From JBBIWA01 sp037439425 (GTDB taxonomy: Bacteria > Acidobacteriota > Blastocatellia > RBC074): 13,943 nucleotides of DNA. Under the pieces are notes generated by a model, which was not told where the DNA came from, ran no database searches, and saw only the letters and a program-made list of their open reading frames with translations. The translations under genes and the position numbers were made by a program. The stretch is from positions 1-13,943 of the forward strand of contig JBBIWA010000107.1 of NCBI GenBank assembly GCA_037439425.1. The letters are read 5' to 3'. Positions 4,372-12,721 of the stretch are shown here, piece by piece. Position 1 is the first letter of the stretch; each line of letters opens with the position of its first letter.

Positions 4372-5577
4372 TTATGTGTTGAGTTGATCGAGAAGACTAA
4401 CCACGTTTGTGATTCGTTGAATCAGATTTTTGGCACTATCCGGTTGACGATTCATGCCGCAATGCGCAACATCGTTACGCAACTGGCCAAGCTGATCCCA
4501 GATTTTCAGCAGCTCATCAATCTGCGCCAGTTGTTGTAGCTGTTTCAGGTGTATGGACTCCCCATCAATTCCCTTCTGTTGTTTGCGTCGTTGCGCTTGA
4601 TTGATAGCATCCTCGACAGGCCGACGTGCCTCTTTGTTCTCCACATCTTCGATCTTCAATTGCTCGCACGCCCATGAAACCAGCCATTCTCGGGCCAGTG
4701 TAGCCGCCTGCATATACTGCTCGTGCTCCACGTACCAGTGAACCAGTTTCCGTTGTGAGGCTAGCGTGTTTTCCTGAAATGGCTCGGCTGTAGAAAGCAC
4801 TTTGTCCAGCAGAAGTGTGAAAGGCTTGGCTAAGGTCTCGACTTCAGTTCTCGCACGCGCTAGCAACCCGGTGACTTGTGCAGCTTTTTCGCTGACCTCT
4901 GCCGGGCGTGACAGCCGCAAAGCTTGTGACAAACCTTCTAACCCTGCTCCGAGCGATTGCAAATGTCTTGGCAGTTCGCTTTTGGGCGCAATGCGCTCGC
5001 GCCAGGCCTGCTGATGAGCACCTTTAATAAATGTTGCCAACTCGGAGGCGTCGCCGCGTTTGATGAACTGATCGGTCGCTTTCGTCCAATCCAGCAGGCT
5101 GATGAGGAGCGTCAAATCAAAGACCGGAGCCACATCATCCTGCCGGGCCTCATACGCTCCATAGAGCAGATGCTGAAGTCTGATTCTCTTTGCCACGCGC
5201 AAAAACGCTGCTGCCAGCAAAGCCAGCATTGGCAGCGAACGAAAAGCGTGTGTCACATCGAAGATGATTTCATCGCCTTCGTCCAGCACGCTGACCATTC
5301 GATCGAAGATGCTCCAGAGCTCCTCTTCGCTTTTGCCCGAAGGAATGTCTACAGGGGTTAGTTGAAGAGAGTATCCCTGCAGCACGTTTTGCAAATCCGC
5401 CCAATGTTGATGCTGTTTTGCCTCAGCCGTCAGCAGCACCAGCATTTCATCTGCCTCAAACCACTGTGCCAGCGCGAAGGGAAACAATTTGGTTCTGACC
5501 GGCTGTTGCTGCCAGCTATAATTCGTCTCTTGATAATTGCCAGTTCCCAGGAAAGTCAGAATCTTTTTGCGGCTCAT
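4372..5577 (-). CDS. csx1: CARF-HEPN ribonuclease, Csx1 / TM1812 (DxTH-motif) family
   Basis: This is a type III ancillary RNase, expected to bind cyclic oligoadenylate made by Cas10 and then degrade RNA non-specifically. In the 401-aa product the N-terminal CARF-like domain starts ILTFLGTGNYQETNY (6-20), a typical opening of the TM1812 group, and carries the motif DVTHAFRS (107-114). The C-terminal HEPN domain has Arg-x4-His (RNDVAH, 367-372), the catalytic signature, in LGQLRNDVAHCGMNR. No gap or frameshift is seen, so it is probably active. ATG 5577 overlaps the csm5 stop as ATGA. It occupies the place usually held by csm6 in III-A operons, but the DxTH motif points to the Csx1-like branch. 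Confidence 0.9.
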   Translation of the reverse strand: MSRKKILTFLGTGNYQETNYSWQQQPVRTKLFPFALAQWFEADEMLVLLTAEAKQHQHWADLQNVLQGYSLQLTPVDIPSGKSEEELWSIFDRMVSVLDEGDEIIFDVTHAFRSLPMLALLAAAFLRVAKRIRLQHLLYGAYEARQDDVAPVFDLTLLISLLDWTKATDQFIKRGDASELATFIKGAHQQAWRERIAPKSELPRHLQSLGAGLEGLSQALRLSRPAEVSEKAAQVTGLLARARTEVETLAKPFTLLLDKVLSTAEPFQENTLASQRKLVHWYVEHEQYMQAATLAREWLVSWACEQLKIEDVENKEARRPVEDAINQAQRRKQQKGIDGESIHLKQLQQLAQIDELLKIWDQLGQLRNDVAHCGMNRQPDSAKNLIQRITNVVSLLDQLNT

Positions 5578-6848
5578 CTCGATTCCCCCTGCAAGTGAAA
5601 CTTGATCCAGCCAAAGGGCGCATAGGCGGTTCGCTCATCGCGCATCGCCAGCTTGCGGGATTTCGGATACACAAAATCTGTATGGCGCTCGGCCAACCGC
5701 AATGTTTGCCGAAGCTGCGAGAATTGCTGCGGGGACAGATGTTGTTCGAGCAGCAATCCGACGGTCAGTTTGTGCCAGCCTGAGCCGTGCCCGAGCGAGA
5801 ACCAGCAGGTATTCTCGGAGTCAGGATCAATCTCATCTTTCAAATCAAGGTAAAAGTTATAAACATCATCGACATTCGCCTGCTGGCTCTCTTCTGGAAT
5901 CTGTTCCAGATAGTCCAGCTCCCATTCAATCAGGTCAAGTGCGAATTCGTTCACGGCACGCATCAATTGCGGCAGCGTGAAAGTTCGCTGCGCGTCAGTC
6001 CATCCTAACGTTCTTCTGGCACGCTCACTGTTCAGCAACGCTTCGACCCATCGCAGCCTGCCGTTGAGACGTTGCTTCGCGGCAATTGCTTCCAGAAAGA
6101 GCCAATAGTTTTTGTACTCGGCGTGAGCAGTTTGATTTGGGGATGGTTCTTTACGCGCTCCGGCGCTCAGCACGCGCTCAGCGACAAGAATCAATGCTTG
6201 ATTGGCAGGAACAGGTTGCGTGTCGCCTATGTGCAGACAGCGAAACAGATCAAAACCTGCGTCGCTGTTTGTCGGTGAGCGAAACACAGTATTGGTGATT
6301 TTGCGATCGGCAGCGGTCTCTTTGCGTTCTGGCTCGGCCTGATCAATGGCCTGCACCAGTTGATTAATCTGAAAACGATCTGCCGCTTGAGCGTGTTTGA
6401 TCTGATAGTAGGCCCACGCGGTGCGGAAGGCGCCTTTCAACGATGAACCCGGAATATAAGCTTTATATTCCGGTGTGCACGTCGCTACTCGCACCTGCCC
6501 TTGGCCACGTTGTTGCTCTTTCACCAGGTGAGTTGCAGCATCCTCCAGAAACGGTATCGAGTAGCAATGATAGGCCGGATTGTTGAGCAGCAGCAGGGAC
6601 AGAAAATCCTTCAGGCTTTTCTGTGCCAGCGACGCTGCCGCAACCCCTGCCAGCTTGCGTCCGAACGCTTCGGCCTCTTCCGGTCTGGCGGCAAACAGGC
6701 TGGAAAGATTTGGCACGGCGAATCGTTTCTCCTGACCGCCGGGACGCTCAATGACGTGATATTCGAGCGCCGTCAGTTGTTCACCCGTGCCGATGTGAAC
6801 AGGCGACAGGGTTTCAATCTCATAGTACCAGCTACGGCTGAGATTCAT
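5574..6848 (-). CDS. csm5: Type III-A effector subunit Csm5
   Basis: Csm5 is a RAMP protein that caps the crRNA 3' end of the Csm complex and influences crRNA length. The start was set at ATG 6848 (MNLSRSWYYEIET), which overlaps the csm4 stop as ATGA and follows a strong AAGGAGG at about 6 nt; the longer frame from 6875 would extend into csm4. The 424-aa product has the RAMP opening LSPVHIGTGEQLTALEY, the family's YIPGSSLKGAFRTAW (about 131-145) and a C-terminal RRM-like half. Length fits Csm5. It sits between csm4 and csx1, as in III-A operons. Confidence 0.93.
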   Translation of the reverse strand: MNLSRSWYYEIETLSPVHIGTGEQLTALEYHVIERPGGQEKRFAVPNLSSLFAARPEEAEAFGRKLAGVAAASLAQKSLKDFLSLLLLNNPAYHCYSIPFLEDAATHLVKEQQRGQGQVRVATCTPEYKAYIPGSSLKGAFRTAWAYYQIKHAQAADRFQINQLVQAIDQAEPERKETAADRKITNTVFRSPTNSDAGFDLFRCLHIGDTQPVPANQALILVAERVLSAGARKEPSPNQTAHAEYKNYWLFLEAIAAKQRLNGRLRWVEALLNSERARRTLGWTDAQRTFTLPQLMRAVNEFALDLIEWELDYLEQIPEESQQANVDDVYNFYLDLKDEIDPDSENTCWFSLGHGSGWHKLTVGLLLEQHLSPQQFSQLRQTLRLAERHTDFVYPKSRKLAMRDERTAYAPFGWIKFHLQGESR

Positions 6849-7912
6849 TCCTCTCCTCCTTTCAGTTGCAGGCAATACGCCAGCCCATTGATGCGCGGTT
6901 GGAACGGCAATCCATCGCGCGGCGTTTCATCACGAAAGAGCGAGCCGTAATTCCTTCGCTCGCCATCGCGCGGAAAGGTTGCACCTTCGCTCAGCATGAA
7001 AAGCGTGGGCTTCCACGGTCGCGCTAGACGGAGGTGAGCGCTGTCGAGGATGCCTTTGCGCTTTTCGACTCGGGCAGAGCTTTGCTCGGCGTGTCGTCTT
7101 AGATGTGCTTTGTCTGCTTCGCTCGGAAAGAGCAGTGATAGCGTCATCAGCCGCTCACCCTGAGCGAATTGCTCAACGGGTAATGTCACATCTTTCATTT
7201 CCAGTTCCGCCTGCCCATAGCCAATCGTTGTTTCGCCGCCCCAGCCCTTTTCACAGAGAAAGGCAATGGCTGCGTTGAGGTGCGCCCGCCAGCTATCATT
7301 CACGCGCAGCAGGAAGTAGAACCCTGTATGTGCCTGTCCGGCCCGCAATGGAGCCACGACAGGGAATTGATACAACTGTCCGCCTTCGCCGCTAGTGGAA
7401 TTATCCAGCCGATTGAGCGTGTTGCGTGTGATAGAAACTGACTTTACCAGCGAGGAAACAACTGAGAGCCGTTGCGCTTCTGTCAACGTCGCCAGCGCGC
7501 CGGATTGCGCCTGCACCCGTTGGCGGTCGTCCAGCACTGATAAGCCTTCAGATTGCGCACGCGCAATTAGCGTTTCCGAAACCCAGTTGACCTGCTTTCG
7601 CCGCTTGCGTTGCTGATATTCTTCCAGGCTCTCGCTTGTTTCATCCTCCTGTGCATTCGTGTCAGATGCCCACAATGGACGTGGTAGGAAATGCAGCAGG
7701 CCATAGCCATCGTGCAGGTACGGAAACAGCGAGCTGATCAGAAACGGTGGCGTAGCGTCTGCCGCTATCGCTTCATCGAATTCGAGTAGTAGTTTTTCCA
7801 GTGCTGCATTGCCATACAGTGTTCGCAACGACCAGCACAGCGCACCAAACAGCGTGTCTGAACGCAGCGGCTCTTTAGTCAGAGGCGACTGCATTCGCAG
7901 GTAAACTATCAT
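6845..7912 (-). CDS. csm4: Type III-A effector subunit Csm4 (Cas5-like)
   Basis: Csm4 binds the 5' repeat-derived handle of the crRNA and contacts Cas10 at the base of the Csm complex. The 355-aa protein shows the Cas5/RAMP features SDTLFGALCWSLR (18-30) and a glycine-rich loop GWGGETTIGYGQAEL (223-237). Start ATG 7912 directly follows AAGGAGG with 5-nt spacing, and the csm3 stop is 12 bp upstream. Its 3' end overlaps csm5. Middle residues 85-110 are charged and glutamate/arginine rich, probably an exposed linker. Confidence 0.93.
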   Translation of the reverse strand: MIVYLRMQSPLTKEPLRSDTLFGALCWSLRTLYGNAALEKLLLEFDEAIAADATPPFLISSLFPYLHDGYGLLHFLPRPLWASDTNAQEDETSESLEEYQQRKRRKQVNWVSETLIARAQSEGLSVLDDRQRVQAQSGALATLTEAQRLSVVSSLVKSVSITRNTLNRLDNSTSGEGGQLYQFPVVAPLRAGQAHTGFYFLLRVNDSWRAHLNAAIAFLCEKGWGGETTIGYGQAELEMKDVTLPVEQFAQGERLMTLSLLFPSEADKAHLRRHAEQSSARVEKRKGILDSAHLRLARPWKPTLFMLSEGATFPRDGERRNYGSLFRDETPRDGLPFQPRINGLAYCLQLKGGEE

Positions 7913-7924
7913 TGCTGCCTCCTT

Positions 7925-8707
7925 CTACGATTTCAGTTTGTCGACAATCTCCCGAATTTTGTCTGCATCGAACGCCGCCAGCGTCTGGTTGGCTTGCTCG
8001 AAATCCAACGCCTCCAGCTTTCCAGCTTCGTAATCACTTCTGGTTCTGATGACAGGTTCAGCCAGATGGAAGCGCACCTGCCCGGAGCCGCGCGAGCCGC
8101 CGCCGCCCAGCGCCGAATCTTCGACTAGTCGCAAGGCGCGGAAAAGCATCGTCAGCAATGCTTCATCCGTTATGTTCAAATCATCCACGCGATACGAACT
8201 GTAGAGCATTGCGAAATTGAACTTCGATCCCACCGGCACTCGTTCCATTTGTCGCGGGCCGGACAACGGTTTGGATGTAATACGATTGATATTGACCTCA
8301 GTCTTGATCTCGACTTTGGGCAGCCCCTGTGTGTCTTCCAGTAGTTTCAGTTTTTCTCTTGTTTCTTCGTCTGCAAATGCATCTCGCACGGTCAGGCGTG
8401 TAGGTCCAACAGCGAGTGACCGGTCGGCAGCGCGTCCGAAGAGAAGACAGACCGCGTCATCCAACTTGTCCGCCTCTCCCTGATAAACTTTTCCATCGGT
8501 CACTTTCCCTTCCGCCCATTCTGTCAGTGCACGCATCTTGCCTTTCAGAGAAGAGCCGGGAATGTAGGGGAACCCATCCATGGCGTTGCGGATGACAGGA
8601 TTGTCCATTCCCCCGATTTCATAACCGCCGCCTGTCCCGCCGATGTGCAAACCGGTCAGGCATTCGACTTTTCCATAAATCAGCACATTGCCGTTGAATT
8701 CGTTCAT
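7925..8707 (-). CDS. csm3: Type III-A backbone RNase Csm3 (Cas7-like)
   Basis: Csm3 forms the helical backbone of the Csm complex and cuts bound target RNA every 6 nt. In the 260-aa protein, the catalytic Asp of Csm3 most likely corresponds to Asp35 in IGGMDNPVIR. YIPGSSLKGKMR (48-59) and a glycine-rich loop ALGGGGSRGSGQVRF (199-213) are the RAMP hallmarks. ATG 8707 has AAGGAGA at about 6 nt, and the csm2 stop lies 15 bp upstream. The catalytic Asp is kept, so target RNA cleavage is expected. Confidence 0.96.
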   Translation of the reverse strand: MNEFNGNVLIYGKVECLTGLHIGGTGGGYEIGGMDNPVIRNAMDGFPYIPGSSLKGKMRALTEWAEGKVTDGKVYQGEADKLDDAVCLLFGRAADRSLAVGPTRLTVRDAFADEETREKLKLLEDTQGLPKVEIKTEVNINRITSKPLSGPRQMERVPVGSKFNFAMLYSSYRVDDLNITDEALLTMLFRALRLVEDSALGGGGSRGSGQVRFHLAEPVIRTRSDYEAGKLEALDFEQANQTLAAFDADKIREIVDKLKS

Positions 8708-8722
8708 TGCTGGTCTCCTTTC

Positions 8723-9199
8723 TTAGTTCTTCGATGAGTGGAAGTAGAAGTAAGCATAGAAAGCCTCGAAAAAGCTGGTGAATCTCTTCAGCTGTTCTTT
8801 GGCGTTGTCCGATTTCAGGATTTGTTCGAGGGCCGCGTCGAAGAAACTCTTGAAATTCAGGCTGAGGGTCTCACGCGCCACGGCGTAGGCAATCTGTGCT
8901 TGTAACAAGCGGAGCTTAATTTTGGCGGTGGATTCCTCTGTGTTGTTGGCGACGCGGATGAGGTTATAGAACTTCCGCACCTGTGTCCGGCTGTCGCTCT
9001 TTTCGCCTTTAGGGCGATATCTTGCCAGTTCTTCGCCAAGAGCCTGCGCGTGTTCGAGTACTTCATCATCGGTGAAGGATCTCGTCCGGATTAGTTCCTT
9101 GAACCGTTGCAACGCCTGCGAGGGCTGTTCCTGTTGTTGTGGTGGTCGCCCAGCTGGCGACCGTCCTGACTGCCGATTGCGATCATGTTGTGATGGCAT
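8723..9199 (-). CDS. csm2: Type III-A small subunit Csm2 (Cas11)
   Basis: Csm2 is the helical small subunit that lines the target RNA in the Csm complex. The 158-aa product has a disordered Q/P/R-rich start (about 1-28), then helices including TQVRKFYNLIRVANN and the C-terminal FTSFFEAFYAYFYFHS, both typical of Csm2. ATG 9199 has AGGAG with 7-nt spacing, and the cas10 stop is 13 bp upstream. The N-terminal tail is longer than in many Csm2 proteins. Confidence 0.9.
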   Translation of the reverse strand: MPSQHDRNRQSGRSPAGRPPQQQEQPSQALQRFKELIRTRSFTDDEVLEHAQALGEELARYRPKGEKSDSRTQVRKFYNLIRVANNTEESTAKIKLRLLQAQIAYAVARETLSLNFKSFFDAALEQILKSDNAKEQLKRFTSFFEAFYAYFYFHSSKN

Positions 9200-9212
9200 A
9201 TCTGAACTCCTT

Positions 9213-11678
9213 TCATTGTTGTGGTGTTGATGTTTCTGTTTGCAGATGGCGTGTCTTCAATGACACATATCCACCAATAACCGAGAGATGATTTTTGAGG
9301 CGAGGAATATCAGCGACGAGTTTGAGACGCCATCGTCTCGTGTCCTCCTCGGTTTTCGCCTTGACGTTGCGCACCACACTGTAGTGCAGTCGCGCCTGCC
9401 AGATTTTCTCTTCCGGTGTGTTGGGCTGTGCCGGATCGCGGCGTGGGTCAATGTGGTTGCGGTACAGCTCGATGAGCGAGTAAACAAACTTGCGAGAAAC
9501 GATGTTGTCCTTGACGGCCTGAATCAATTCATCGCCAAGCTGCTGCACCTGCGGCCACTCGTTCCACGCAATTCGTCGTTCGAGGAAAGCAAGCGCGTTC
9601 TTGCCCTCTGCCTTTGCCACTGCATCAAGCTTTTCGCCGGTTTCCTGGGCGGCCAGCCCGATGGGATACTTCGCTTTGCACAGCGTGATCCCGCCTGATA
9701 GATGCAGTTCCGGGTGCTGCCCGCAAAAGGCGCTGAAGTCCTGCTGAATCGTGACTGCCGCTTCGAGAATGTCATCCCACGCGCCGATCAGAAACAGGTC
9801 GTCGCCGCCAGCATAGGTGGTGTAAACGTTGCTGCCTTGCAGCAGCGAATTCAGGTATCCGCTGAAAAACCATTCCAGCATCCGCGATAGATTGGCAATC
9901 TTGGAAACGGATTGCTCTTTTTCAGCATATCCCTTGGCGAAGATCAGACCGAGGTTATCCACATCCATTCTGAGCACGCCCAGAAATTCGGCGGCCCCAT
10001 TTTCTTTGGGCAGTTTGGCCAGTTCGCCGAAGCGTACGATCTCCCCCTGCCTTGTCGGGACATAACCGGCATACAACTCGAACCCGACGGCGCAGGAGCC
10101 GGAAGCAATATTTGCCGGGATGAATTCAATCTGCGGATTGCGGTGATCGGCCAGCCGCAGGCACAGATCGGCTGCAGATACAGGCTGCGTCTCGCTCGAC
10201 AAAAGCCAGCAGCGATTCAGCATCGAAAATTCCAGCAGCACATTTTCCGCTGCCTCTGTCAGCTGCTCGGCTTCGTCCACACTTCGCGGCGTGCGGTAAT
10301 GCGCAAGATGCGGCTCCCACTCCGCCCGTCGCCGCAGTTGTAAAGTCCGCGCTCTGGTCAAACTGCGTCCGATGAGATCAAACAGCAGGCTGTTCTGACT
10401 GCGCGGTTTGGGAGTAAATTCTTCCTCTTCACCGTGTGGTCGAATACGCTGTTGCACGATATTGCCAATGTCAATCTGTTCCTGTGTCAAATCGCGTCCA
10501 GTGTCCACGCACACACCATCGCACAATGGTAGCAACCAGCAATCTGCATCGAGGTGTGCGTGAAAGGATTGCTGCTTCAGCCGCGCAGTCCGCTTGCCTA
10601 AACGGTCACGCAATTTGCCGAAGTTTTTCATCTCTTCCCGGCTGGCAGCCAGACTTGCAATTGCGATGTTGATAACTCCAGCAAACTCGTCTAGCAGGAA
10701 CCGGTTGATTACCTTGCGCGCTTCGGCCAGTTGCTGAGCGACTATCTCGGTGTTGGGCGCAATCAGCAGAAAATGTCCGCTCGTTGCCCAAAGCACATTC
10801 ACACTCAGCAAACCGAGCTTTTCGCGTAAGAAATCGGCGACCGTCTTCAGCAGCAGATTCGCGTAAAATGACCGACCACGCAGCCGCCGCGTCAGACCTT
10901 CCTGTAACTCTTCGCCATTGTAGCCAGGCTGGTAAATGAACTTCTGAGTGCCGGTCAGGTCGCCTTCGATCAGCAGAAATTCGGGCCGATCCGTTGGGTC
11001 GCCCTCTGCGAACGGAGCCAGACAAAGGGCCAACGCCGCGGTCATGCGGCTGTGATCAAAGAGAGAAATCGTCGGGTAGTCAACATAGGTGGCACTGGGA
11101 ATGCACCACGTGTATTTGTGCAGCAGCGCAAAGAGGGAATCGAAGTATGCGGCAAAGCTATTTGCTGGTAGCTTCTGATGATCGCTCAGGAATGATTTCC
11201 ACAGAGCAGCATAATCCTGTTGCAGAGAGTCGCCACTTCGCCGGATTGGAAACATCCCTGCTTTGTTCAGCGACAAAGCTTTGAGTGGGTAGTACAGGTT
11301 TTCCCCTGTAGCGATACGTTGCTGCAACCTGCCGAGGCGGCGTTCCTGTTCCTCTTCACTGAGCGCAATGCGTTCGGTGACAGCTTCGAGTGGTTCAGTG
11401 ATGGTGTTGCCTTTTTCATCTGCCGGGCGCTTGTCACGTTCATATGCAGCCGCCAGACTGTCAGCGCGCGCAACGAGTTGTTGTTTCTCGCTATGCGGTG
11501 GCTCAAACGGCACGTAATCTCGGCAGGCCTGGAAGGCTAGCGGAACGTGTTTGTCAATGAACTCAAGACTCCAGGCTTCGTGTTTGATACCGAGATTTTC
11601 CTTCCATTGCGCGCGCTGCCAAAACTTTCCGATGTCATGCAATAAAGCTCCTAAGACCAGCGTTTCCTGTTCATTCAT
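9213..11678 (-). CDS. cas10: Type III-A Cas10/Csm1 with HD nuclease and cyclase domains
   Basis: This is the large subunit of the Csm complex. On target RNA binding it cuts ssDNA (HD domain) and makes cyclic oligoadenylate (Palm domain). The 821-aa product has the HD motif LLHDIGK (His14-Asp15), a first Palm with IEGDLTGTQKFIY (237-249), and a second Palm with RMDVDNLG (570-577) and the catalytic TYAGGDDLFL (GGDD at 624-627). The cysteine pair CDGVC (about 386-390) is a remnant of the usual zinc-ribbon region, and I see no full four-cysteine set. ATG 11678 follows GGAG with 7-nt spacing. Both active sites look intact, so second messenger for csx1 is expected. Confidence 0.97.
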   Translation of the reverse strand: MNEQETLVLGALLHDIGKFWQRAQWKENLGIKHEAWSLEFIDKHVPLAFQACRDYVPFEPPHSEKQQLVARADSLAAAYERDKRPADEKGNTITEPLEAVTERIALSEEEQERRLGRLQQRIATGENLYYPLKALSLNKAGMFPIRRSGDSLQQDYAALWKSFLSDHQKLPANSFAAYFDSLFALLHKYTWCIPSATYVDYPTISLFDHSRMTAALALCLAPFAEGDPTDRPEFLLIEGDLTGTQKFIYQPGYNGEELQEGLTRRLRGRSFYANLLLKTVADFLREKLGLLSVNVLWATSGHFLLIAPNTEIVAQQLAEARKVINRFLLDEFAGVINIAIASLAASREEMKNFGKLRDRLGKRTARLKQQSFHAHLDADCWLLPLCDGVCVDTGRDLTQEQIDIGNIVQQRIRPHGEEEEFTPKPRSQNSLLFDLIGRSLTRARTLQLRRRAEWEPHLAHYRTPRSVDEAEQLTEAAENVLLEFSMLNRCWLLSSETQPVSAADLCLRLADHRNPQIEFIPANIASGSCAVGFELYAGYVPTRQGEIVRFGELAKLPKENGAAEFLGVLRMDVDNLGLIFAKGYAEKEQSVSKIANLSRMLEWFFSGYLNSLLQGSNVYTTYAGGDDLFLIGAWDDILEAAVTIQQDFSAFCGQHPELHLSGGITLCKAKYPIGLAAQETGEKLDAVAKAEGKNALAFLERRIAWNEWPQVQQLGDELIQAVKDNIVSRKFVYSLIELYRNHIDPRRDPAQPNTPEEKIWQARLHYSVVRNVKAKTEEDTRRWRLKLVADIPRLKNHLSVIGGYVSLKTRHLQTETSTPQQ

Positions 11679-11691
11679 GTTTTTTCTCCAC

Positions 11692-11720
11692 CGGGGGAAC
11701 GCTCTGAAAGCGCTCCCCCG
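11692..11720 (-). promoter_or_regulatory. Strong hairpin between cas7 and cas10
   Basis: Arms CGGGGGA (11692-11698) and TCCCCCG (11714-11720) pair perfectly. After one A-C mismatch, CGCT/AGCG extends the stem over a 5-nt loop. On the minus strand it is followed at once by GTGGAGAAAAAAC and the cas10 ATG, so the ribosome-binding site starts at the foot of the stem. There is no U-tract, so it is not an intrinsic terminator. It could be a processing or stability element setting the ratio of cas7 to the csm genes. Confidence 0.6.
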
Positions 11721-11736
11721 AGTTCAAAGCAAACGT

Positions 11737-12669
11737 TTATTCGTGCCGTTTATGTAGCTTTACGCCCTTGGGCAAAGGCGTGCTGTCCCATTCGCAGATT
11801 ACTTCGTAATCCTCGAATGACTGCGGGAAGTCGCGCCCTTCTTTCAATTTCACCTTGATGCCTTCGAAGAGTTTGTGAGCGTGCGCGCATCCCAAGCGCG
11901 CTTCGCGGCGATTCTGCTCCGAGTTGTTTTCGTGCTGCGTGCCGACGTGTTCGAAGTCGTACAGCCCGCGCACGACCATCTCTCCGCGCGCCGCCGAACG
12001 GTCGTGCTCGAACATATGCAGCAGGGCTTCAAAGAGCAGGTCGAGATCGGCTTGCGTGAATCCCGTGCGTTCGGCGAATGCCGGCGAGACATAGCCCTTC
12101 GCGGCATAGAGCGCGTAAGGCACGATATGCTTGTTTCCCATCGTGCGCTCCTTCTCTTTGTCTGCTTCTTTAGTGACAGCGCAACGCGTGATGGTGATCT
12201 CCAGCGGCGTGATCGGATGAAACGACTGGCCGAAGGTGAATTGCACAGGGCCGCGCACCTGTCCCCAGGCCGAGCCTTTCATCACATCATCCCCGGTCGA
12301 AAGCACGCCGCCAAACGTGCGCACGTCGTAGAATTCGCGGCACAACCACCGCATCGCGGCTTCGGCTTGGGCTTGCTTGTCCTTGTGTTGTTCTTTGGCG
12401 GCTTCGATGCCACGCTTCTGCGCCGTCTCGATGACTGCGCCCTGCTGGATGAGGATGTTATAGCCGTTGCCGTCGCCGTTGCGCGCCGGCGCGAACTCGC
12501 TGACATAGTTTCTGACTTTGCGCTTCAGGCAGACATCCGAGACGATGCCGCGATTGGTGTTTGGATCAAGGCGCGGCATATTGCCCGCATCGGGATCGCC
12601 ATTGGGATTGCCGTTGGTGACTTCAAACAGCAGTAGAAAATCGTGACGGTTGGTTAGCACATTCGACAT
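11737..12669 (-). CDS. cas7: Type I-C Cascade backbone protein Cas7 (Csd2 family)
   Basis: Csd2 forms the crRNA-binding backbone of type I-C Cascade. The product shows the family signatures NRHDFLLLFEVTNGNPNGDPDAGNM (first 30 residues, shown here only in part: NGNPNGDPDAGNMP), RGIVSDVCLKRKVRNYV, VRTFGGVLSTG and VRGPVQFTFGQSFHPI. It is full length (about 310 aa) and has no lesion. Two ATGs are possible: 12675 (3 nt from GGAG) and 12669 (9 nt from GGAG). The second has better spacing and gives MSNVLTNRHDF, as in relatives. It heads the operon, yet cas8c, cas5c and cas3, normally just upstream, are absent from the adjacent 550 bp. It may serve a Cascade encoded elsewhere, be a relic, or work with the III-A complex. 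Confidence 0.95.
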   Translation of the reverse strand: MSNVLTNRHDFLLLFEVTNGNPNGDPDAGNMPRLDPNTNRGIVSDVCLKRKVRNYVSEFAPARNGDGNGYNILIQQGAVIETAQKRGIEAAKEQHKDKQAQAEAAMRWLCREFYDVRTFGGVLSTGDDVMKGSAWGQVRGPVQFTFGQSFHPITPLEITITRCAVTKEADKEKERTMGNKHIVPYALYAAKGYVSPAFAERTGFTQADLDLLFEALLHMFEHDRSAARGEMVVRGLYDFEHVGTQHENNSEQNRREARLGCAHAHKLFEGIKVKLKEGRDFPQSFEDYEVICEWDSTPLPKGVKLHKRHE

Positions 12670-12687
12670 AGTCATTTTCTCCTTTAA

Positions 12688-12716
12688 GTTCGCCGCGTCA
12701 GCGGCTGGATGAAGAC
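12688..12716 (-). promoter_or_regulatory. CRISPR-repeat-like short hairpin upstream of the cas7 ribosome-binding site
   Basis: On the plus strand it begins GTTCGCCGCG, identical to the first 10 nt of the crRNA-sense repeat. It then has a shortened loop, GCGGC, and TGGATGAA, aligning with the repeat's GCGGC and TGGATTGAA. It lies in the opposite sense to the array, so the cas mRNA would carry the complement of a repeat just before AAAGGAG. The stem GCCGC (12692-12696)/GCGGC (12701-12705) closes a 4-nt loop. About 8-10 central bases of the repeat are missing. The match could be partly due to GC-rich hairpin composition. Confidence 0.45.
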
Positions 12717-12721
12717 CTAGG

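Noticed and set aside
11692..11720. Intrinsic terminator between cas7 and cas10
   Set aside because: The stem is strong, but no T-run follows on the minus strand. The cas10 ribosome-binding site follows at once, and cas7 and cas10 are same-strand neighbours.
11875..12636. 253-residue plus-strand open frame opposite cas7
   Set aside because: It lies wholly antisense to a clear Csd2 gene with strong family signatures. Long antisense frames are common in GC-rich codon usage.
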